A stretch of DNA of 64,000 nt, from the NCBI RefSeq assembly GCF_003060825.1, contig NZ_CP028922.1, positions 2,897,001 to 2,961,000 of the forward strand, read 5' to 3'. Under the pieces are notes generated by a model. That model had not been told where the DNA came from. It worked only from the letters and a program-made list of their open reading frames with translations, and made no database searches. The position numbers and the translations under genes were made by a program. Below are positions 42,125 through 52,481 of this stretch, in pieces (positions within the stretch are counted from its first letter, which is position 1; every line of letters starts with the position of its first letter). The DNA comes from Paenibacillus sp. CAA11. Its GTDB lineage: Bacteria > Bacillota > Bacilli > Paenibacillales > Paenibacillaceae.

Positions 42125-43018
42125 CTACTCCAGATTGGCCGCCTGTTCGCGGATTTTCTCAAGCTCTGCCTTTAATTCGACCACACGGTTGACTATTGCT
42201 AAATGATTGGCTTTGGATCCAATCGTATTAATCTCACGGTTCATCTCTTGAACTAGGAAATCAAGTTTCCTTCCCGCAGGCTCCCGGTTGTTCAAGAGAC
42301 TGCCGCACTGCTGCAGATGACTCTTCAGACGGATCAGCTCTTCATCTATGTTAGAGCGATCAGCAAAGACGGCCACTTCCATACTAAAACGCTGCTCATC
42401 AAGCGGCTCTTCCAGCAGCTCAGACAGCCGGGTTCGCAAACGAACGCGATAGTCCTCAACCACTGTAGGAGCCAGCTGAACCAACTCGGCATGGATTTCT
42501 TCGATTCGGGCAAGCCTCTTCGTGAGGTCCTCTGCAAGATGAAGGCCTTCTCTTCTTCGCATTTCCAGCAGTCCGCTAAGAGCCTCCTCCAGTCCTTCGA
42601 CAAGGACAGCTTCCCATGCAGCCGCCTGCTCAGCCCCAGAGTCTGTATCCGCAGGAACCATGACTCCTGGCATGCTCAGCAGTTCGGCCGAAGAAATCCC
42701 TCCGTCTACACCGAAGTCTGCAGCCAGCTCCTCTGCCGCAGCCAGGTAACTCCGAACAACGGAAGAATTCAGCACAAGTTGAGGAGCAGCCTGTTCCTCC
42801 TTCTCCCGATTGATGAATACATCAATCCGTCCGCGCTTGACGTACCGCTGCACCAGACGTCTCAAACCGTCTTCATAGCAAGTCCATTCTCTAGGCATAC
42901 GGAGAACAACTTCGCTGTACCGGTGATTGACAGACTTTACTTCAAACTGAACAACATAGCCGCCAAAATGCTTGGCGGACTGACCGTATCCGGTCATACT
43001 GAATGACATCGGCATCAC
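42125..43018 (-). CDS. YicC/YloC family endoribonuclease
   Basis: 297 residues. 'SFSMTGYGQSAKHFGGY', 'VEVKSVNHRYSEVVLRMPRE'-type N-terminal block and the C-terminal 'GRKLDFLVQEMNREINTIGSKAN' are the YicC_N and DUF1732 signatures. Family members cleave RNA (YicC acts on RyhB in E. coli; YloC is a B. subtilis RNase). The frame opens with GTG 43018; ATG 43009 (MSFSMTGYG) is an equally good start. First gene of the yicC-remA-gmk-rpoZ unit. Confidence 0.9.
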   Translation of the reverse strand: MMPMSFSMTGYGQSAKHFGGYVVQFEVKSVNHRYSEVVLRMPREWTCYEDGLRRLVQRYVKRGRIDVFINREKEEQAAPQLVLNSSVVRSYLAAAEELAADFGVDGGISSAELLSMPGVMVPADTDSGAEQAAAWEAVLVEGLEEALSGLLEMRRREGLHLAEDLTKRLARIEEIHAELVQLAPTVVEDYRVRLRTRLSELLEEPLDEQRFSMEVAVFADRSNIDEELIRLKSHLQQCGSLLNNREPAGRKLDFLVQEMNREINTIGSKANHLAIVNRVVELKAELEKIREQAANLE

Positions 43019-43308
43019 ATCCGTTACACTATTGTAATTGATAATTATGAGCGAAACAAGTAGGCTTTGCGCTCTTTCGACGTTAGTCCATCATATTTCG
43101 TCAAAGTAAGACGAGAAACAAGGTCTGTGAACATGCAGGATACTCCGCATTCTTTCCACAAGCTCCCGACATCATCCCTCACGGCCTTTAAAAACAGGCC
43201 AGGAGATGACATGCCCTTCGCCAGCAGACTGCAAAGAGCCCCCGCTATATCTTAGTCGAGGGCTCTTGTAAACCTGATGTAGATGACGCCAGCAAACCAG
43301 GAGCCTCC
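43019..43308. other. Intergenic region between yicC and dapF
   Basis: 290 bp without a gene. The dapF-proximal part holds a terminator-like hairpin; TTTCGTC/GACGAGAA around 43095-43117 is a short inverted repeat. No strong promoter is obvious. Confidence 0.4.
43230..43270 (-). terminator. dapF terminator
   Basis: CAAGAGCCC and GGGCTCTTTG arms about 43233-43267 with an internal CG pair. The T-tract is short (TTTGC), so it is moderate. Confidence 0.6.
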
Positions 43309-44145
43309 CTATACCTGCAAGGATCCTTGATAAACAATGTCGGCCGGACCTGTCATGTATACCCTGTTATCCTCTTCTTTCCACTCGATGTACAGGTCCC
43401 CTCCTTGAAGGCCAATCCAAGCGGATCGTCCCGTCAAACCGTTAAGCACGGAGGAGACCAAGGTAGCGCATGCGCCGGTGCCGCAGGCCAATGTTGGTCC
43501 GGCTCCGCGTTCCCATACCCTCATCTCTATCCGATCCTTCCCTGTCACGGTAGCGAATTCAACGTTCACCTTCCGAGGAAAGTAAGCATGTGTCTCCAGC
43601 AGCGGCCCCCAATAAGCAAGGTCGAAGTGAGGCGCGTCATCTACATAAATAACAGCGTGTGGGTTCCCCATAGATACGGCTGTAAAATGAAACTCGCGCC
43701 CACCCGCCTCAATCGGCTTGTTGATAATTGAATCTCCTTCCAGCGTGGTGGGAATGCTTCTCCCCTCCAATACTGGCTCTCCCATGTCTACGCGAACGGA
43801 CTTTACTTTACCGCCCTCGACCGTTAAGCTGACCGGCTGTACGCCAGCCCCCAGTGTTTCTATGGTGATTTCCTCTTTATTCGTATGGCCGAAGTCATAT
43901 ACATACTTTGCAGCGCAGCGAATCGCATTACCGCATTGTTCAGCTTCCGTCCCGTCTGAGTTGATGATAACCATGCGGAAATCAGCGCGCTCTGAAGGCA
44001 GGATGAACACTAGCCCGTCACCGCCCGCCCCAAAATGCCTGTTGCACCACTTGATGGCCAGCTCGGACACATTTTCCGGAACTTGCTGCTGCCCGAAAAA
44101 TACTAGAAAATCATTACCCATCCCATGCATCTTTGTAAATTCCAC
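43309..44145 (-). CDS. dapF: Diaminopimelate epimerase
   Basis: 278 residues from GTG 44145 ('VEFTKMHGMGNDF'), the usual N-terminus; AAGGAG lies 11 bases before it. The frame is open to ATG 44175, adding ten odd residues. The two catalytic cysteines are in 'EAEQCGNAIRC' and 'TLACGTGACAT'. Converts LL- to meso-diaminopimelate for lysine and peptidoglycan. Its place between the Ca-ATPase and yicC is an insertion relative to B. subtilis. Confidence 0.95.
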   Translation of the reverse strand: MEFTKMHGMGNDFLVFFGQQQVPENVSELAIKWCNRHFGAGGDGLVFILPSERADFRMVIINSDGTEAEQCGNAIRCAAKYVYDFGHTNKEEITIETLGAGVQPVSLTVEGGKVKSVRVDMGEPVLEGRSIPTTLEGDSIINKPIEAGGREFHFTAVSMGNPHAVIYVDDAPHFDLAYWGPLLETHAYFPRKVNVEFATVTGKDRIEMRVWERGAGPTLACGTGACATLVSSVLNGLTGRSAWIGLQGGDLYIEWKEEDNRVYMTGPADIVYQGSLQV

Positions 44146-44240
44146 TCCTGATCCCACTCCTTCATTCCTAAGCATCCATCATAACATGTTCGTGGTCATG
44201 ATATAAGTTTAGGCGGATCGCAAGCGAAACGCTATTCATT

Positions 44241-47036
44241 TTATGCATGAATCTTTGTACTATTCGTTCTTAAGGTTTGCTTAGGACCTGCCGGACGCCG
44301 CCGATTCCCGGACCATACACTTCCTGCTCCGAGCAAGAAGGTAGGAATCCCTGCAGCAACTAAAGTAATGGCCCATTCACGCAACCCCAGCGGAACGGTC
44401 TTGAAGATCGGCTGAAGCGGTTCAATATACATCACCACCAGCATGAGTGCAATGGACGATAGAACGGCAAGCACCAGGTATTTGTTCTGCAAAATATTTC
44501 TGTGAAAAATCGAGCGGGAGCTTCTGCAGTCAAATACATGAATAAGCTGGGCCATAACCAATGTGGCGAAGGCTACAGATTGAGCCTTAAGCAGTTGATC
44601 GGGCTGATCGGGAGCAATATGCAGAGTTAGCCAAAACGCACCAAGTGTACACAGTCCGATCAGAACGCCCCGGCTAATAATTTTCCAGCCCAGACGCCTT
44701 GCAAAAATGTTCTCCTTCGCCCCTCTTGGCTTATGTTCCATAAGATCCTTTTCCGGCTGATCCACGCCCAGCGCCATGGCTGGAAGTCCGTCCGTCACCA
44801 GGTTCACCCAGAGAATTTGAATCGGAAGCAGTGGGAGTGGAAGCCCGGCAAGCATCGCAAAAAACATGGTCAGAATTTCCCCAACATTCGAGGCAAGCAG
44901 ATAGCGGATAAACTTCCGAATATTTTCGTAAATATTACGCCCTTCTTCAATAGCCGACACGATGCTGCTAAAATTGTCATCGTTCAAAATCAAAGAGGAT
45001 GCCTCTTTGGATACGTCTGTACCGGTAATGCCCATGGCAATTCCAATGTCTGCGGCTTTAATGGCCGGAGCATCGTTCACGCCGTCCCCCGTCATCGCAA
45101 CGACATGCCCTTTTCGCTGCAATGATTTTACAATTCTTAGCTTATGTTCGGGGGATACGCGCGAGTAAACATAAACATCATCCACCAGATCATCCAACTG
45201 CTGGTCATCAAGGGTGCTGAGCTGCTTCCCTGTCATGGCGCGGCCACCCCTTGGCAGGATTCCCAACTCGTTCGCAATAGCTTCCGCCGTAAGGCCGTGA
45301 TCTCCTGTAATCATCACCGTCTTAATGCCTGCCCGCCGGCAGGTAGATATCGCTTCCTTCGCCTCGCTTCTCGGCGGATCAATCATTCCAGCCAAGCCAA
45401 CAAAGATCAGTTGGGATTCCGCGCCAGCTTCGCTGCCTGCCTGGTCGGGCGTACGAAGTTCCTTGTAGGCGAAACCTAGAACCCGCAGTGCACTACGAGC
45501 CATTGCCTCATTCGCAGCAGCTATCTTCTGGCGAAATGAACCGGTCAGCAGAACTACTTTTCCACCCCAAAGAATGTGCGTGCAATTATCCAGCAGCATA
45601 TCGGGTGCACCTTTTACCAGAGAGAGCTTACCTCCTTGATGCGATACAATGACTGACATCCGCTTACGCTTCGAATCAAAGGGGAATTCCTTCTCTTTGA
45701 AATAGGAGGACGCAAGCGATGCCGCATCCATCCCCATCTTTGAAGCCAAAGCCACCAGCGCTCCCTCGGTCGGATCTCCCTTTAAAATCCATCTCGACAC
45801 AGACTCTTCCTTGTTCTTGCGCTTAGACCGCATTTCCTCTTCGTCAGTCTCTACAATTTCAGCATTTCCGCATAAAGCGCCGATCTGGAGCAATCTCTGC
45901 AGTCCTTGTTCTTTACGGAGGTCCACAGGACGGCCATCTTCCCAAATATCTCCTCTTGGCTCGTAGCCTTCTCCCGTCACCTGGAGCTCCCGCCCCTCTA
46001 GCCAGACCCGGGTCACCGTCATTTTGTTCTGGGTTAACGTTCCCGTCTTGTCCGAACAGATCACGGAAGCGCATCCCAGCGTTTCCACAGAAGGCAGCTT
46101 GCGTACAATAGCCTTGCGTTTGATCATCCGCTGCACGCCAAGGGCGAGAGCAATGGTCACAATCGCCGGCAGCCCCTCAGGAATAGCAGCTACCGCCAGA
46201 CTCACTCCTGCAAAGAACATGCTGCCTGCAGGATGTCCGCGAAGAATCCCTACTGCCACAACCAATACAGTGAGAGCAAGAGCTACGATAATCAGAATTT
46301 TGCCCAGCTGTTCCAAACGGTGCTGAAGAGGGGTCTGCTGGCTCTCCGTGGTCTGGATCAAATCGGCAATTTTGCCCATTTCCGTATCCATACCTGTACG
46401 AATGACGATGCCTTTTCCCGTCCCTCTGGTTACCATAGTCCCCATAAATCCAAGATTCTTCTGATCTCCAATAGGCACCGATTCCTCGGAGATCGGAAGA
46501 TTATGCTTCCCTACAGGGTGAGATTCCCCTGTCAGAGCCGATTCCTCCACATCACAGCTTTGTGTCTTCAGCCAGCGAATATCCGCCGGAACTCGGTCTC
46601 CGCTCTCCAGCACAACGATATCTCCCGGAACTAAATCTCTCGCCGGAATGGATACCGTCTTGCCTTCACGCAGCACCTTGGCATGCGGAGCGGAAAGCTG
46701 CTTGAGCGCTCGAAGGGACCGCTCGGCCCGGAATTCCTGAATAAAGCCTAACAGACCGTTTAATACGATAATTGCTACAATGGTGATCGCGTCCAGATAC
46801 TCGCCAAGCAAGCCTGAAATCAGCGTAGCTCCCATGAGCACAAGCATCATAAAATCCTTGAACTGATTCAGGAACAGAAGCAGCGGAGATACCTGCTTGG
46901 CTTCGGCCAGCTCGTTTAGGCCATATTCCTCCCTCCGCTTGACGGCCTCCTCCCCAGACAGGCCCTGCTCTGGGTTCACTTGGAAATGCCCAAGCAGTTC
47001 CTCCGCACTCCACCGGTGCCAGTTTTTTTGTTCCAT
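44241..47036 (-). CDS. Calcium-translocating P-type ATPase (YloB, SERCA type)
   Basis: 931 residues, ten-helix P2A ATPase. N-terminal cation ATPase domain; 'LTGESHPV' (actuator), '[18 protein letters not shown]' in M4 with the Ca-binding Glu, phosphorylation site '[15 protein letters not shown]', 'KGDPTEGAL', '[12 protein letters not shown]' and M5-M6 with '[11 protein letters not shown]' and '[14 protein letters not shown]'. The residues for one or two Ca sites are kept. In B. subtilis YloB is made in sporulation. ATG 47036 follows GGGGAAG. Divergent from rqcH. Confidence 0.96.
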   Translation of the reverse strand: MEQKNWHRWSAEELLGHFQVNPEQGLSGEEAVKRREEYGLNELAEAKQVSPLLLFLNQFKDFMMLVLMGATLISGLLGEYLDAITIVAIIVLNGLLGFIQEFRAERSLRALKQLSAPHAKVLREGKTVSIPARDLVPGDIVVLESGDRVPADIRWLKTQSCDVEESALTGESHPVGKHNLPISEESVPIGDQKNLGFMGTMVTRGTGKGIVIRTGMDTEMGKIADLIQTTESQQTPLQHRLEQLGKILIIVALALTVLVVAVGILRGHPAGSMFFAGVSLAVAAIPEGLPAIVTIALALGVQRMIKRKAIVRKLPSVETLGCASVICSDKTGTLTQNKMTVTRVWLEGRELQVTGEGYEPRGDIWEDGRPVDLRKEQGLQRLLQIGALCGNAEIVETDEEEMRSKRKNKEESVSRWILKGDPTEGALVALASKMGMDAASLASSYFKEKEFPFDSKRKRMSVIVSHQGGKLSLVKGAPDMLLDNCTHILWGGKVVLLTGSFRQKIAAANEAMARSALRVLGFAYKELRTPDQAGSEAGAESQLIFVGLAGMIDPPRSEAKEAISTCRRAGIKTVMITGDHGLTAEAIANELGILPRGGRAMTGKQLSTLDDQQLDDLVDDVYVYSRVSPEHKLRIVKSLQRKGHVVAMTGDGVNDAPAIKAADIGIAMGITGTDVSKEASSLILNDDNFSSIVSAIEEGRNIYENIRKFIRYLLASNVGEILTMFFAMLAGLPLPLLPIQILWVNLVTDGLPAMALGVDQPEKDLMEHKPRGAKENIFARRLGWKIISRGVLIGLCTLGAFWLTLHIAPDQPDQLLKAQSVAFATLVMAQLIHVFDCRSSRSIFHRNILQNKYLVLAVLSSIALMLVVMYIEPLQPIFKTVPLGLREWAITLVAAGIPTFLLGAGSVWSGNRRRPAGPKQTLRTNSTKIHA

Positions 47037-47207
47037 GGTCTTTCTTCCCCTCCCACTTGTTTAGCGCATACTTGACCGTTTGAAGGCTTATCCACCTAGG
47101 TTAAATGTATTCAGACCTGTCCTAAAATATCACAGCCTCTTAAGTTTTCCCTTCAAGTATGGCATCATAGAGGTAAGTCAAAATTATAAACAGGAGAACT
47201 AAACGTT

Positions 47208-48956
47208 ATGGCATTAGACGGCATCGTTACGCGCGCTATTGTACATGAGCTTCAATTATGCATAGGCGCCAGAATTAATAAAATCCATCAACCTTCAGAG
47301 AGTGATATCGTCATCAGTCTGCGAGGCCAGGGCGGAGGACGGCGGCTTCTTCTGTCCGCAAACCCCACCTATCCCCGCGTTCATTTTACGGAAGCATCCT
47401 TTCTCAACCCTCAAGAAGCGCCGATGTTCTGCATGCTTCTTCGCAAGCACTGTGAAGGCGGCGTCATTGAGAGCATCCGGCAAGTAGGACTCGAGCGGAT
47501 CATCCATATGGACATTCGGCAACGGGATGAGCTCGGTGATCTCTCTTTAAAAAGAATCGTCATTGAGCTGATGGGCCGGCACAGCAATATCATTCTGCTG
47601 GATCCCGCTACTGGCACTCAGCTGGATGGCATACATCATGTCACGCCAGCAATCAGCAGCTACCGGGTGGTTATGCCCGGCTTCACCTACACAGAACCGC
47701 CCCAGCAGCATAAACAGCATCCTCTAGAGGTCTCAAAGGATGAATTCATGGCCTTATCAAGAGCGGTACTAGAGCCAAGTTCAGCCGGATGGCTGGTCGA
47801 TTCCTTTAGCGGGCTTAGCCCACTAATCGCACAGGAAATTGTGAACCGTGCAGCTGACAGCGAAGGAGATGCACTCGATTTCGAGCCGCTTGGCACCAGG
47901 CTCTGGAAGGCCTTTGCCGAGCTTATGGAGCAAATTCGCTGCCAGGATTACCATCCTTCATCCGGTTTAAATGCGAAGGGCAAGGCTATTTTCTCCGCAG
48001 TACAACTGACCTTGATTCAGGAGGGGCTTCACACTTACGAATCGATCAGCGAGTGCATGGAAGCCTACTATGGCGACAAAGCGGAGCGGGACACCGTGAA
48101 GCAGAGGGTCAGTGATTTGCTGCGTTTCTTGCAGAATGAGCGAAGCAAAAATATTAAGAAGCTCGACAATCTGGAGAAGGACCTTGAAGAGGCTGGCGAT
48201 GCAGAACGTTACCGGATCTGGGGTGAGATTCTGCTAGCTTCCCTGCATCAAATTCAGAAGGGGGACAAGGAAGCGCTGCTGATCAATTACTATGACGAGA
48301 ATCAAGGAACAGAGCGCATTTCGCTTGATCCGCTGCTGACTCCATCCGAGAATGCACAGCGCTATTTCAAAAAATATAACAAGTTCAAAAACAGTCTTGC
48401 TGTGATCGGAGAGCAGTTAGACAAAACGCGGGAAGAAATCACGTATCTGGAAGGGCTGCTGCTGCAGCTCGGTGATGCCAGCATGAACGATATCGAGGAG
48501 ATTCGCGAGGAGCTGACCCAGCAGGGGTATTTGCGCGACCGCGGCCGTAAGGTCAAGAAGAAAAAGAAGAACGACCGGCCGACGCTGCATGTGTTTACTT
48601 CTTCAGAAGGAATTGAAATTTATGTAGGGAAAAACAATCTGCAGAACGAGTATGTAACGAACCGGCTTGCCAAGCCAAACGATACATGGCTGCATACCAA
48701 GGATATACCAGGCTCCCATGTCGTTATTCGCGCCGCCGAGTTTGGAGACGCTACCTTGGAAGAGGCAGCTCAGCTGGCCGCTTACTTCAGCCAGGCTAAG
48801 GAATCCAGCAGCGTGCCTGTAGATTGCACTCTTATTCGCCATGTGCGTAAACCAAGCGGAGCGAAGCCGGGCTTTGTCATCTATGATCATCAGCGCACAC
48901 TCATTGTGACACCGGAAGAGAAGCGTATTAAGTCTTTACCTAATATCATTAAATAA
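47208..48956 (+). CDS. rqcH: Ribosome quality control factor RqcH (NFACT; YloA/FbpA)
   Basis: 582 residues. Recognises stalled 50S-peptidyl-tRNA and adds C-terminal alanine tails. NFACT-N (1-200: 'GIVTRAIVHELQLCIGARIN', 'LLLSANPTYPRVHFTEA'), an HhH region, a long coiled coil (about 270-440) and the NFACT-R domain 'DTWLHTKDIPGSHVVIRAAE'. The older name fibronectin-binding protein is from Gram-positive pathogens. ATG 47208 follows AGGAGAAC. Adjacent to the Ca-ATPase as in B. subtilis, but divergent. Confidence 0.95.
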   Translation: MALDGIVTRAIVHELQLCIGARINKIHQPSESDIVISLRGQGGGRRLLLSANPTYPRVHFTEASFLNPQEAPMFCMLLRKHCEGGVIESIRQVGLERIIHMDIRQRDELGDLSLKRIVIELMGRHSNIILLDPATGTQLDGIHHVTPAISSYRVVMPGFTYTEPPQQHKQHPLEVSKDEFMALSRAVLEPSSAGWLVDSFSGLSPLIAQEIVNRAADSEGDALDFEPLGTRLWKAFAELMEQIRCQDYHPSSGLNAKGKAIFSAVQLTLIQEGLHTYESISECMEAYYGDKAERDTVKQRVSDLLRFLQNERSKNIKKLDNLEKDLEEAGDAERYRIWGEILLASLHQIQKGDKEALLINYYDENQGTERISLDPLLTPSENAQRYFKKYNKFKNSLAVIGEQLDKTREEITYLEGLLLQLGDASMNDIEEIREELTQQGYLRDRGRKVKKKKKNDRPTLHVFTSSEGIEIYVGKNNLQNEYVTNRLAKPNDTWLHTKDIPGSHVVIRAAEFGDATLEEAAQLAAYFSQAKESSSVPVDCTLIRHVRKPSGAKPGFVIYDHQRTLIVTPEEKRIKSLPNIIK

Positions 48957-48995
48957 ATTCGTTGATTTGATTTAGACCTAAGAAGGCTAAGCGCA

Positions 48996-49051
48996 CAAAG
49001 GCCGCTTGTTTTCAAAGAAGGTTATTCCCTCTTTAAAAACAAGCGGCCTTA
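48996..49051. terminator. Bidirectional terminator between rqcH and the LOV protein gene
   Basis: AAGGCCGCTTGTTTT pairs perfectly with AAAACAAGCGGCCTT across a 23-base loop. Confidence 0.85.
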
Positions 49052-49060
49052 AAGCTATAT

Positions 49061-50776
49061 CTATGCCGGCTTCAAAGTCCTCAGCAACTCCTCCATGCCG
49101 GATAAATTTAGCGGGCGGCTATAATAATATCCTTGAATTAAATCACAGCCATTGCCACTCAGGAAATCAAACTGCTCCTTCGTCTCTACGCCCTCGACCA
49201 GTACTGTCAGACCAAAAGACTTCCCAAGCTGAATGATGGAACGCAAAAGAGAATTATCCTGTTCCGAGCCTGGCGTGTTCTCAATAAAGGCCTTGTCGAT
49301 TTTGAGAATATCAATTGGAAGTGTCTTGAGATAGTGGATCGAAGAGTACCCTGTGCCAAAGTCATCGATCGAAATGGAAATGCCTCGACTCTTCAGCTTG
49401 TTCAGCTTATCCTTTATTACTACAGGATCATTAAAGATCGTCTCTGTAACCTCTAACTCAAGAAATTCCGGGCTAAGCCCTGTAATCTCAAGCGCTCGTT
49501 CTACAGTATGAATGAACTGGGGATGCTTGATTTGAACAGCCGATACGTTCACCGAAACTGGAAATGGCGTATAGCCTGCATCCTGCCAAGCTTTTGCCTG
49601 CCGACAAGCCTCCTCCAGAACCCACTGTCCAAGCGGTATAATAAATCCGTTCTCTTCAGCAAGCGGGATGAACTCCATCGGAGACACCAGGCCATGCACA
49701 GGATCATACCACCTCACCAGCGCCTCGGCACCGATAAGCTTCTGGGAAGAAGCCATAATTTTCGGCTGAAAGTGAAGCTCAAATTCTCCTTTGTCCAGAG
49801 CAACCGGAAGCCTCTTCTCAATACGCATCCGGTCTAGCAGGCGATCCATCAGAGAATATTCGAAGAGAAGCGGTTGCCCGAGCCCCTCCGACTTTGCCTG
49901 CTTCATTGCTAATTCCGCATGTTTAAGAAGTAAAGCCCCTGTCTCCCCGTGTTCTGGATAGATACTTACACCCAGGCTGAAGCTTACGTGAATTTCCTCG
50001 CCACCTAGATTATAAGGCTCTCTCAAAGAATCGGACAGCATGGCTGCCGTCTGAAGCTCTGAAGAGTTCTTAGGATCTGATAGCAAAAGAATAAAATCAT
50101 CAGCAAAGCTGCGGCACAGCTGTGTATCAGGTCCCAAGACTCTCTTCATCCGCTCAGCAATCTCGATCAGCAGCCTGTCACCTGTATCCTCGCCATAGCT
50201 CTCATTGATGTAACGGAAACGGTTCACATTTACCCGAATGACTGCACACCGACTGCCTAAGGATAGCTTTTGCTCCAGTTCACTCCGGAAATGAGCCAAG
50301 CTTAAGAGGCCTGTAACAGGGTCATAGGTAGATAGATGAGCGATCTGGCTTCGGACTTCCTTCTTCTCCTCTACATCCTTCGTCACATCGAATTGGAGTC
50401 CAATAAAGAACTGCAGACGTCCATCCGAAGCATAGATCGGGCTCATTATAAGCTGGTTCCAGAAATAGCTGCCGTCTTTTTTATAATTCTTAATCGTTAT
50501 CGTGGTGGCCTGCTGTTCTTTCACAGATCTTCTAATGGTCTCAAGATGCTCCTGATCGGTTTCTGCTCCTTGTAGGAAACGGCAATTTTTGAGCAGCACT
50601 TCTTCGGAGGTGTAACCAGTTATTGCAGTGAATCCTTGGTTCACATACACAACCGGATTATCCTTCAAATTAGGGTCCGTAATGACAACACCGACCCCCA
50701 TATGATCAATGGCCTGCCACAGACTATTTGAATCAATAACTGCTTTCAGGTCTTTCGTATTTAGTGGTTTGTTCAT
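49061..50776 (-). CDS. LOV-GGDEF-EAL protein (blue-light-type c-di-GMP phosphodiesterase)
   Basis: 571 residues. Residues 20-135 form a PAS domain of the LOV class: 'LLKNCRFLQGAETD' contains the GxNCRFLQ motif with the flavin-adduct Cys65, and 'NYKKDGSYFWNQLIMSPI' and 'FIGLQFDVT' follow as expected. Residues 150-305 are a GGDEF domain in which GGDEF is replaced by Phe-Ala-Asp-Asp-Phe (224-228), so cyclase activity is unlikely. Residues 320-565 are an EAL domain with Glu351 in 'GAEALVRWYDP', 'EVTETIFND', 'IDDFGTGYSSIHYL' and 'VEGVET' intact, so it should hydrolyse c-di-GMP. No membrane segment. ATG follows AAGGGG. Confidence 0.93.
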   Translation of the reverse strand: MNKPLNTKDLKAVIDSNSLWQAIDHMGVGVVITDPNLKDNPVVYVNQGFTAITGYTSEEVLLKNCRFLQGAETDQEHLETIRRSVKEQQATTITIKNYKKDGSYFWNQLIMSPIYASDGRLQFFIGLQFDVTKDVEEKKEVRSQIAHLSTYDPVTGLLSLAHFRSELEQKLSLGSRCAVIRVNVNRFRYINESYGEDTGDRLLIEIAERMKRVLGPDTQLCRSFADDFILLLSDPKNSSELQTAAMLSDSLREPYNLGGEEIHVSFSLGVSIYPEHGETGALLLKHAELAMKQAKSEGLGQPLLFEYSLMDRLLDRMRIEKRLPVALDKGEFELHFQPKIMASSQKLIGAEALVRWYDPVHGLVSPMEFIPLAEENGFIIPLGQWVLEEACRQAKAWQDAGYTPFPVSVNVSAVQIKHPQFIHTVERALEITGLSPEFLELEVTETIFNDPVVIKDKLNKLKSRGISISIDDFGTGYSSIHYLKTLPIDILKIDKAFIENTPGSEQDNSLLRSIIQLGKSFGLTVLVEGVETKEQFDFLSGNGCDLIQGYYYSRPLNLSGMEELLRTLKPA

Positions 50777-50792
50777 GCCGTTTCCCCTTTAT

Positions 50793-50824
50793 TAAGCAGC
50801 TTTGATCAAGATCAAAGCTGCCGT
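50793..50824 (-). terminator. Hairpin between PHP gene and LOV gene
   Basis: GCAGCTTTGATC-TT-GATCAAAGCTGC, perfect 12-bp stem followed by TTAATAAA. The poor T-tract and position 17 bp before the next start suggest partial termination. Confidence 0.6.
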
Positions 50825-50841
50825 TTGTGTACTTGCTGGCC

Positions 50842-51699
50842 CTAGCAGCCCGCTTGCTCTCTAAGTTGTTCTATTGTGTGTAAAGGAACGGAGCGGTTGC
50901 CGATTTCCCCATGAAAAACCATCCCTTGACGAATACCATGGTAATCTGAGCCGCCTGTCGGGATAAGCTCCAAGCGTTCAGCCCATTGTAAGTATTTCGC
51001 TTCCTGGTCTGGGGAATGGTCCGAATGATACGCTTCAATGCCTGCCCAAGGATGCTCCTGTAAAATCTCCAGCATCAGCGCATCGTTGCCGTAAATTCCA
51101 GGATGGGCCAGAACGGGAGCGCCTCCCGATTCGCGAATCCAACTTACTGCCTCGCCTGGAGTAATTTTGGGCAGCGTGGCATACGCCGAAGCTCCTTCAG
51201 CCAAATATTTGTCAAAGGCATCCCGAAGATCCTTCGCCCGCCCCTTTCGCACTAAAGCATCGGCTATATGAGGACGGCCGATGCTCTCATCCTCTTGAAG
51301 AGGTCTCCCAAGCCCTGCTATGACTTCATCCATCACCAAGGAGATTCCCAGCTTATTCAAATTGGCCAAGATCATTTCATTTCTTCGATCCCGCAATGAA
51401 CGGAGCTCCTGCAGACGGTGCAGCAGCTGCTCGTCCTGTGTATTTATATAATAGCCCAGCACATGAATATCCTGTCCCATTTGACTGGTGCTGATTTCCA
51501 CGCCGGGAACTACTGCAATCCCCAGTTCCCTTCCGGCCTTCAGTGCCTCAGCGACGCCGGCTACGGTATCATGGTCTGTAATAGCAATTCCGGACAGTCC
51601 CATGTCCTTGGCAAGCTTGACATTCTCGCTGGGTAAGTTCATTCCGTCCGACGCTTGTGTATGTGTGTGCAGATCGCAGCGACCTTGCTTCGATGTCAT
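50842..51699 (-). CDS. PHP-domain phosphatase (3',5'-nucleoside bisphosphate phosphatase type)
   Basis: 285 residues. The PHP metal motifs are 'CDLHTHTQASDG' (HTH), 'IAITDHDTVAGV', 'VVPGVEIST', 'HVLGYYINT', 'LAHPGIYG' and 'GGSDYHG'. Members such as RNase AM/YciV hydrolyse pAp and trim 5S rRNA ends; others have unknown phosphoester substrates. ATG 51699, GAGG eight bases before. Confidence 0.88.
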   Translation of the reverse strand: MTSKQGRCDLHTHTQASDGMNLPSENVKLAKDMGLSGIAITDHDTVAGVAEALKAGRELGIAVVPGVEISTSQMGQDIHVLGYYINTQDEQLLHRLQELRSLRDRRNEMILANLNKLGISLVMDEVIAGLGRPLQEDESIGRPHIADALVRKGRAKDLRDAFDKYLAEGASAYATLPKITPGEAVSWIRESGGAPVLAHPGIYGNDALMLEILQEHPWAGIEAYHSDHSPDQEAKYLQWAERLELIPTGGSDYHGIRQGMVFHGEIGNRSVPLHTIEQLREQAGC

Positions 51700-51814
51700 C
51701 CTTGCTTCCTCGCTTTCCGCTTATATGCAGATCAAAGGATGTTCCCTTCACTATTACCATATCATGCCTCTTCTAATAAGAAAACAGACATGTCCTTGCT
51801 TTTATTCATTCCAC

Positions 51815-51850
51815 ACAAAAAAGCATGCGTGGAGCTTTCCCGCATGCTGC
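51815..51850 (-). terminator. Terminator after the hypothetical gene at 51861
   Basis: GCATGCG...CGCATGC with TTTTTTGTG on the minus strand. Confidence 0.85.
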
Positions 51851-51860
51851 TCTGGATGAG

Positions 51861-52298
51861 CTACCTCCGTTTACGGCTGTTCTTCATCAGGGTTGTTCTT
51901 CGGGAGTGGCGCAGCCAAGAGTAATAAGACTTCAGATCCCTGAGTTCCATCGTCTCCGACATTTTACCAAGAAAGGTAACCACAATCATTTTATATAGAG
52001 GATAACCCTCAAGGTCTGTTTCGCCCGGAAGCTCAGCAAATTCAGCTACCATAACTATATCTCCATCAATAAGATAAACATCCTGTTCATTTCGATAGTA
52101 TGGAGCAACTCGGCCCTGTTTGAGACATTCCCAAAGCATTGAGGCAATCGCGTCAAAGTGACTATTCCCAGGCCCTATTCTGTCGTTATAGCGAAGTATC
52201 GCATGATTTGTAATGACGATATCCGCAATCTTCCGCTCTCCTAACGCTATGAAAAAGGGCTCATATGTACTCCATCGCTTTGTCACCTTATCTCTCAA
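51861..52298 (-). CDS. Hypothetical protein, 145 residues
   Basis: Not recognised. A soluble mixed alpha/beta protein. 'IADIVITNHAILRYNDRIG' near the N-terminus and 'DVYLIDGDIVMVAEFAEL' suggest a small beta-barrel core preceded by a His-Arg helix, superficially like phage or toxin-type RNases ('H..R...R') but without convincing active-site evidence. The tail is strongly basic (HSRRTTLMKNSRKRR), which fits RNA or DNA binding. It starts with TTG behind AGAGGA. It stands alone on its transcript, with its own terminator. Confidence 0.7.
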   Translation of the reverse strand: MRDKVTKRWSTYEPFFIALGERKIADIVITNHAILRYNDRIGPGNSHFDAIASMLWECLKQGRVAPYYRNEQDVYLIDGDIVMVAEFAELPGETDLEGYPLYKMIVVTFLGKMSETMELRDLKSYYSWLRHSRRTTLMKNSRKRR

Positions 52299-52431
52299 GC
52301 GGCATCCTCTCCATTAGTTAGGTCTAATTAACTACAAACTAAGCATTTTTACCTATTATCATATATCATAACCGATCTATCCACAAGTTGCCAACTGTAA
52401 CTTGATCATAGATTCATATAAATGTTTACAA

Positions 52432-52470
52432 AGAAAGGGAAGAGCCGCATGAATGCTGCTCTTCCCTTCC
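52432..52470 (-). terminator. ylbG terminator
   Basis: AAGGGAAGAGC and GCTCTTCCCTT around a 13-base loop, then TCTTTG on the minus strand. Confidence 0.85.
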
Positions 52471-52481
52471 ACTTCGCATGA

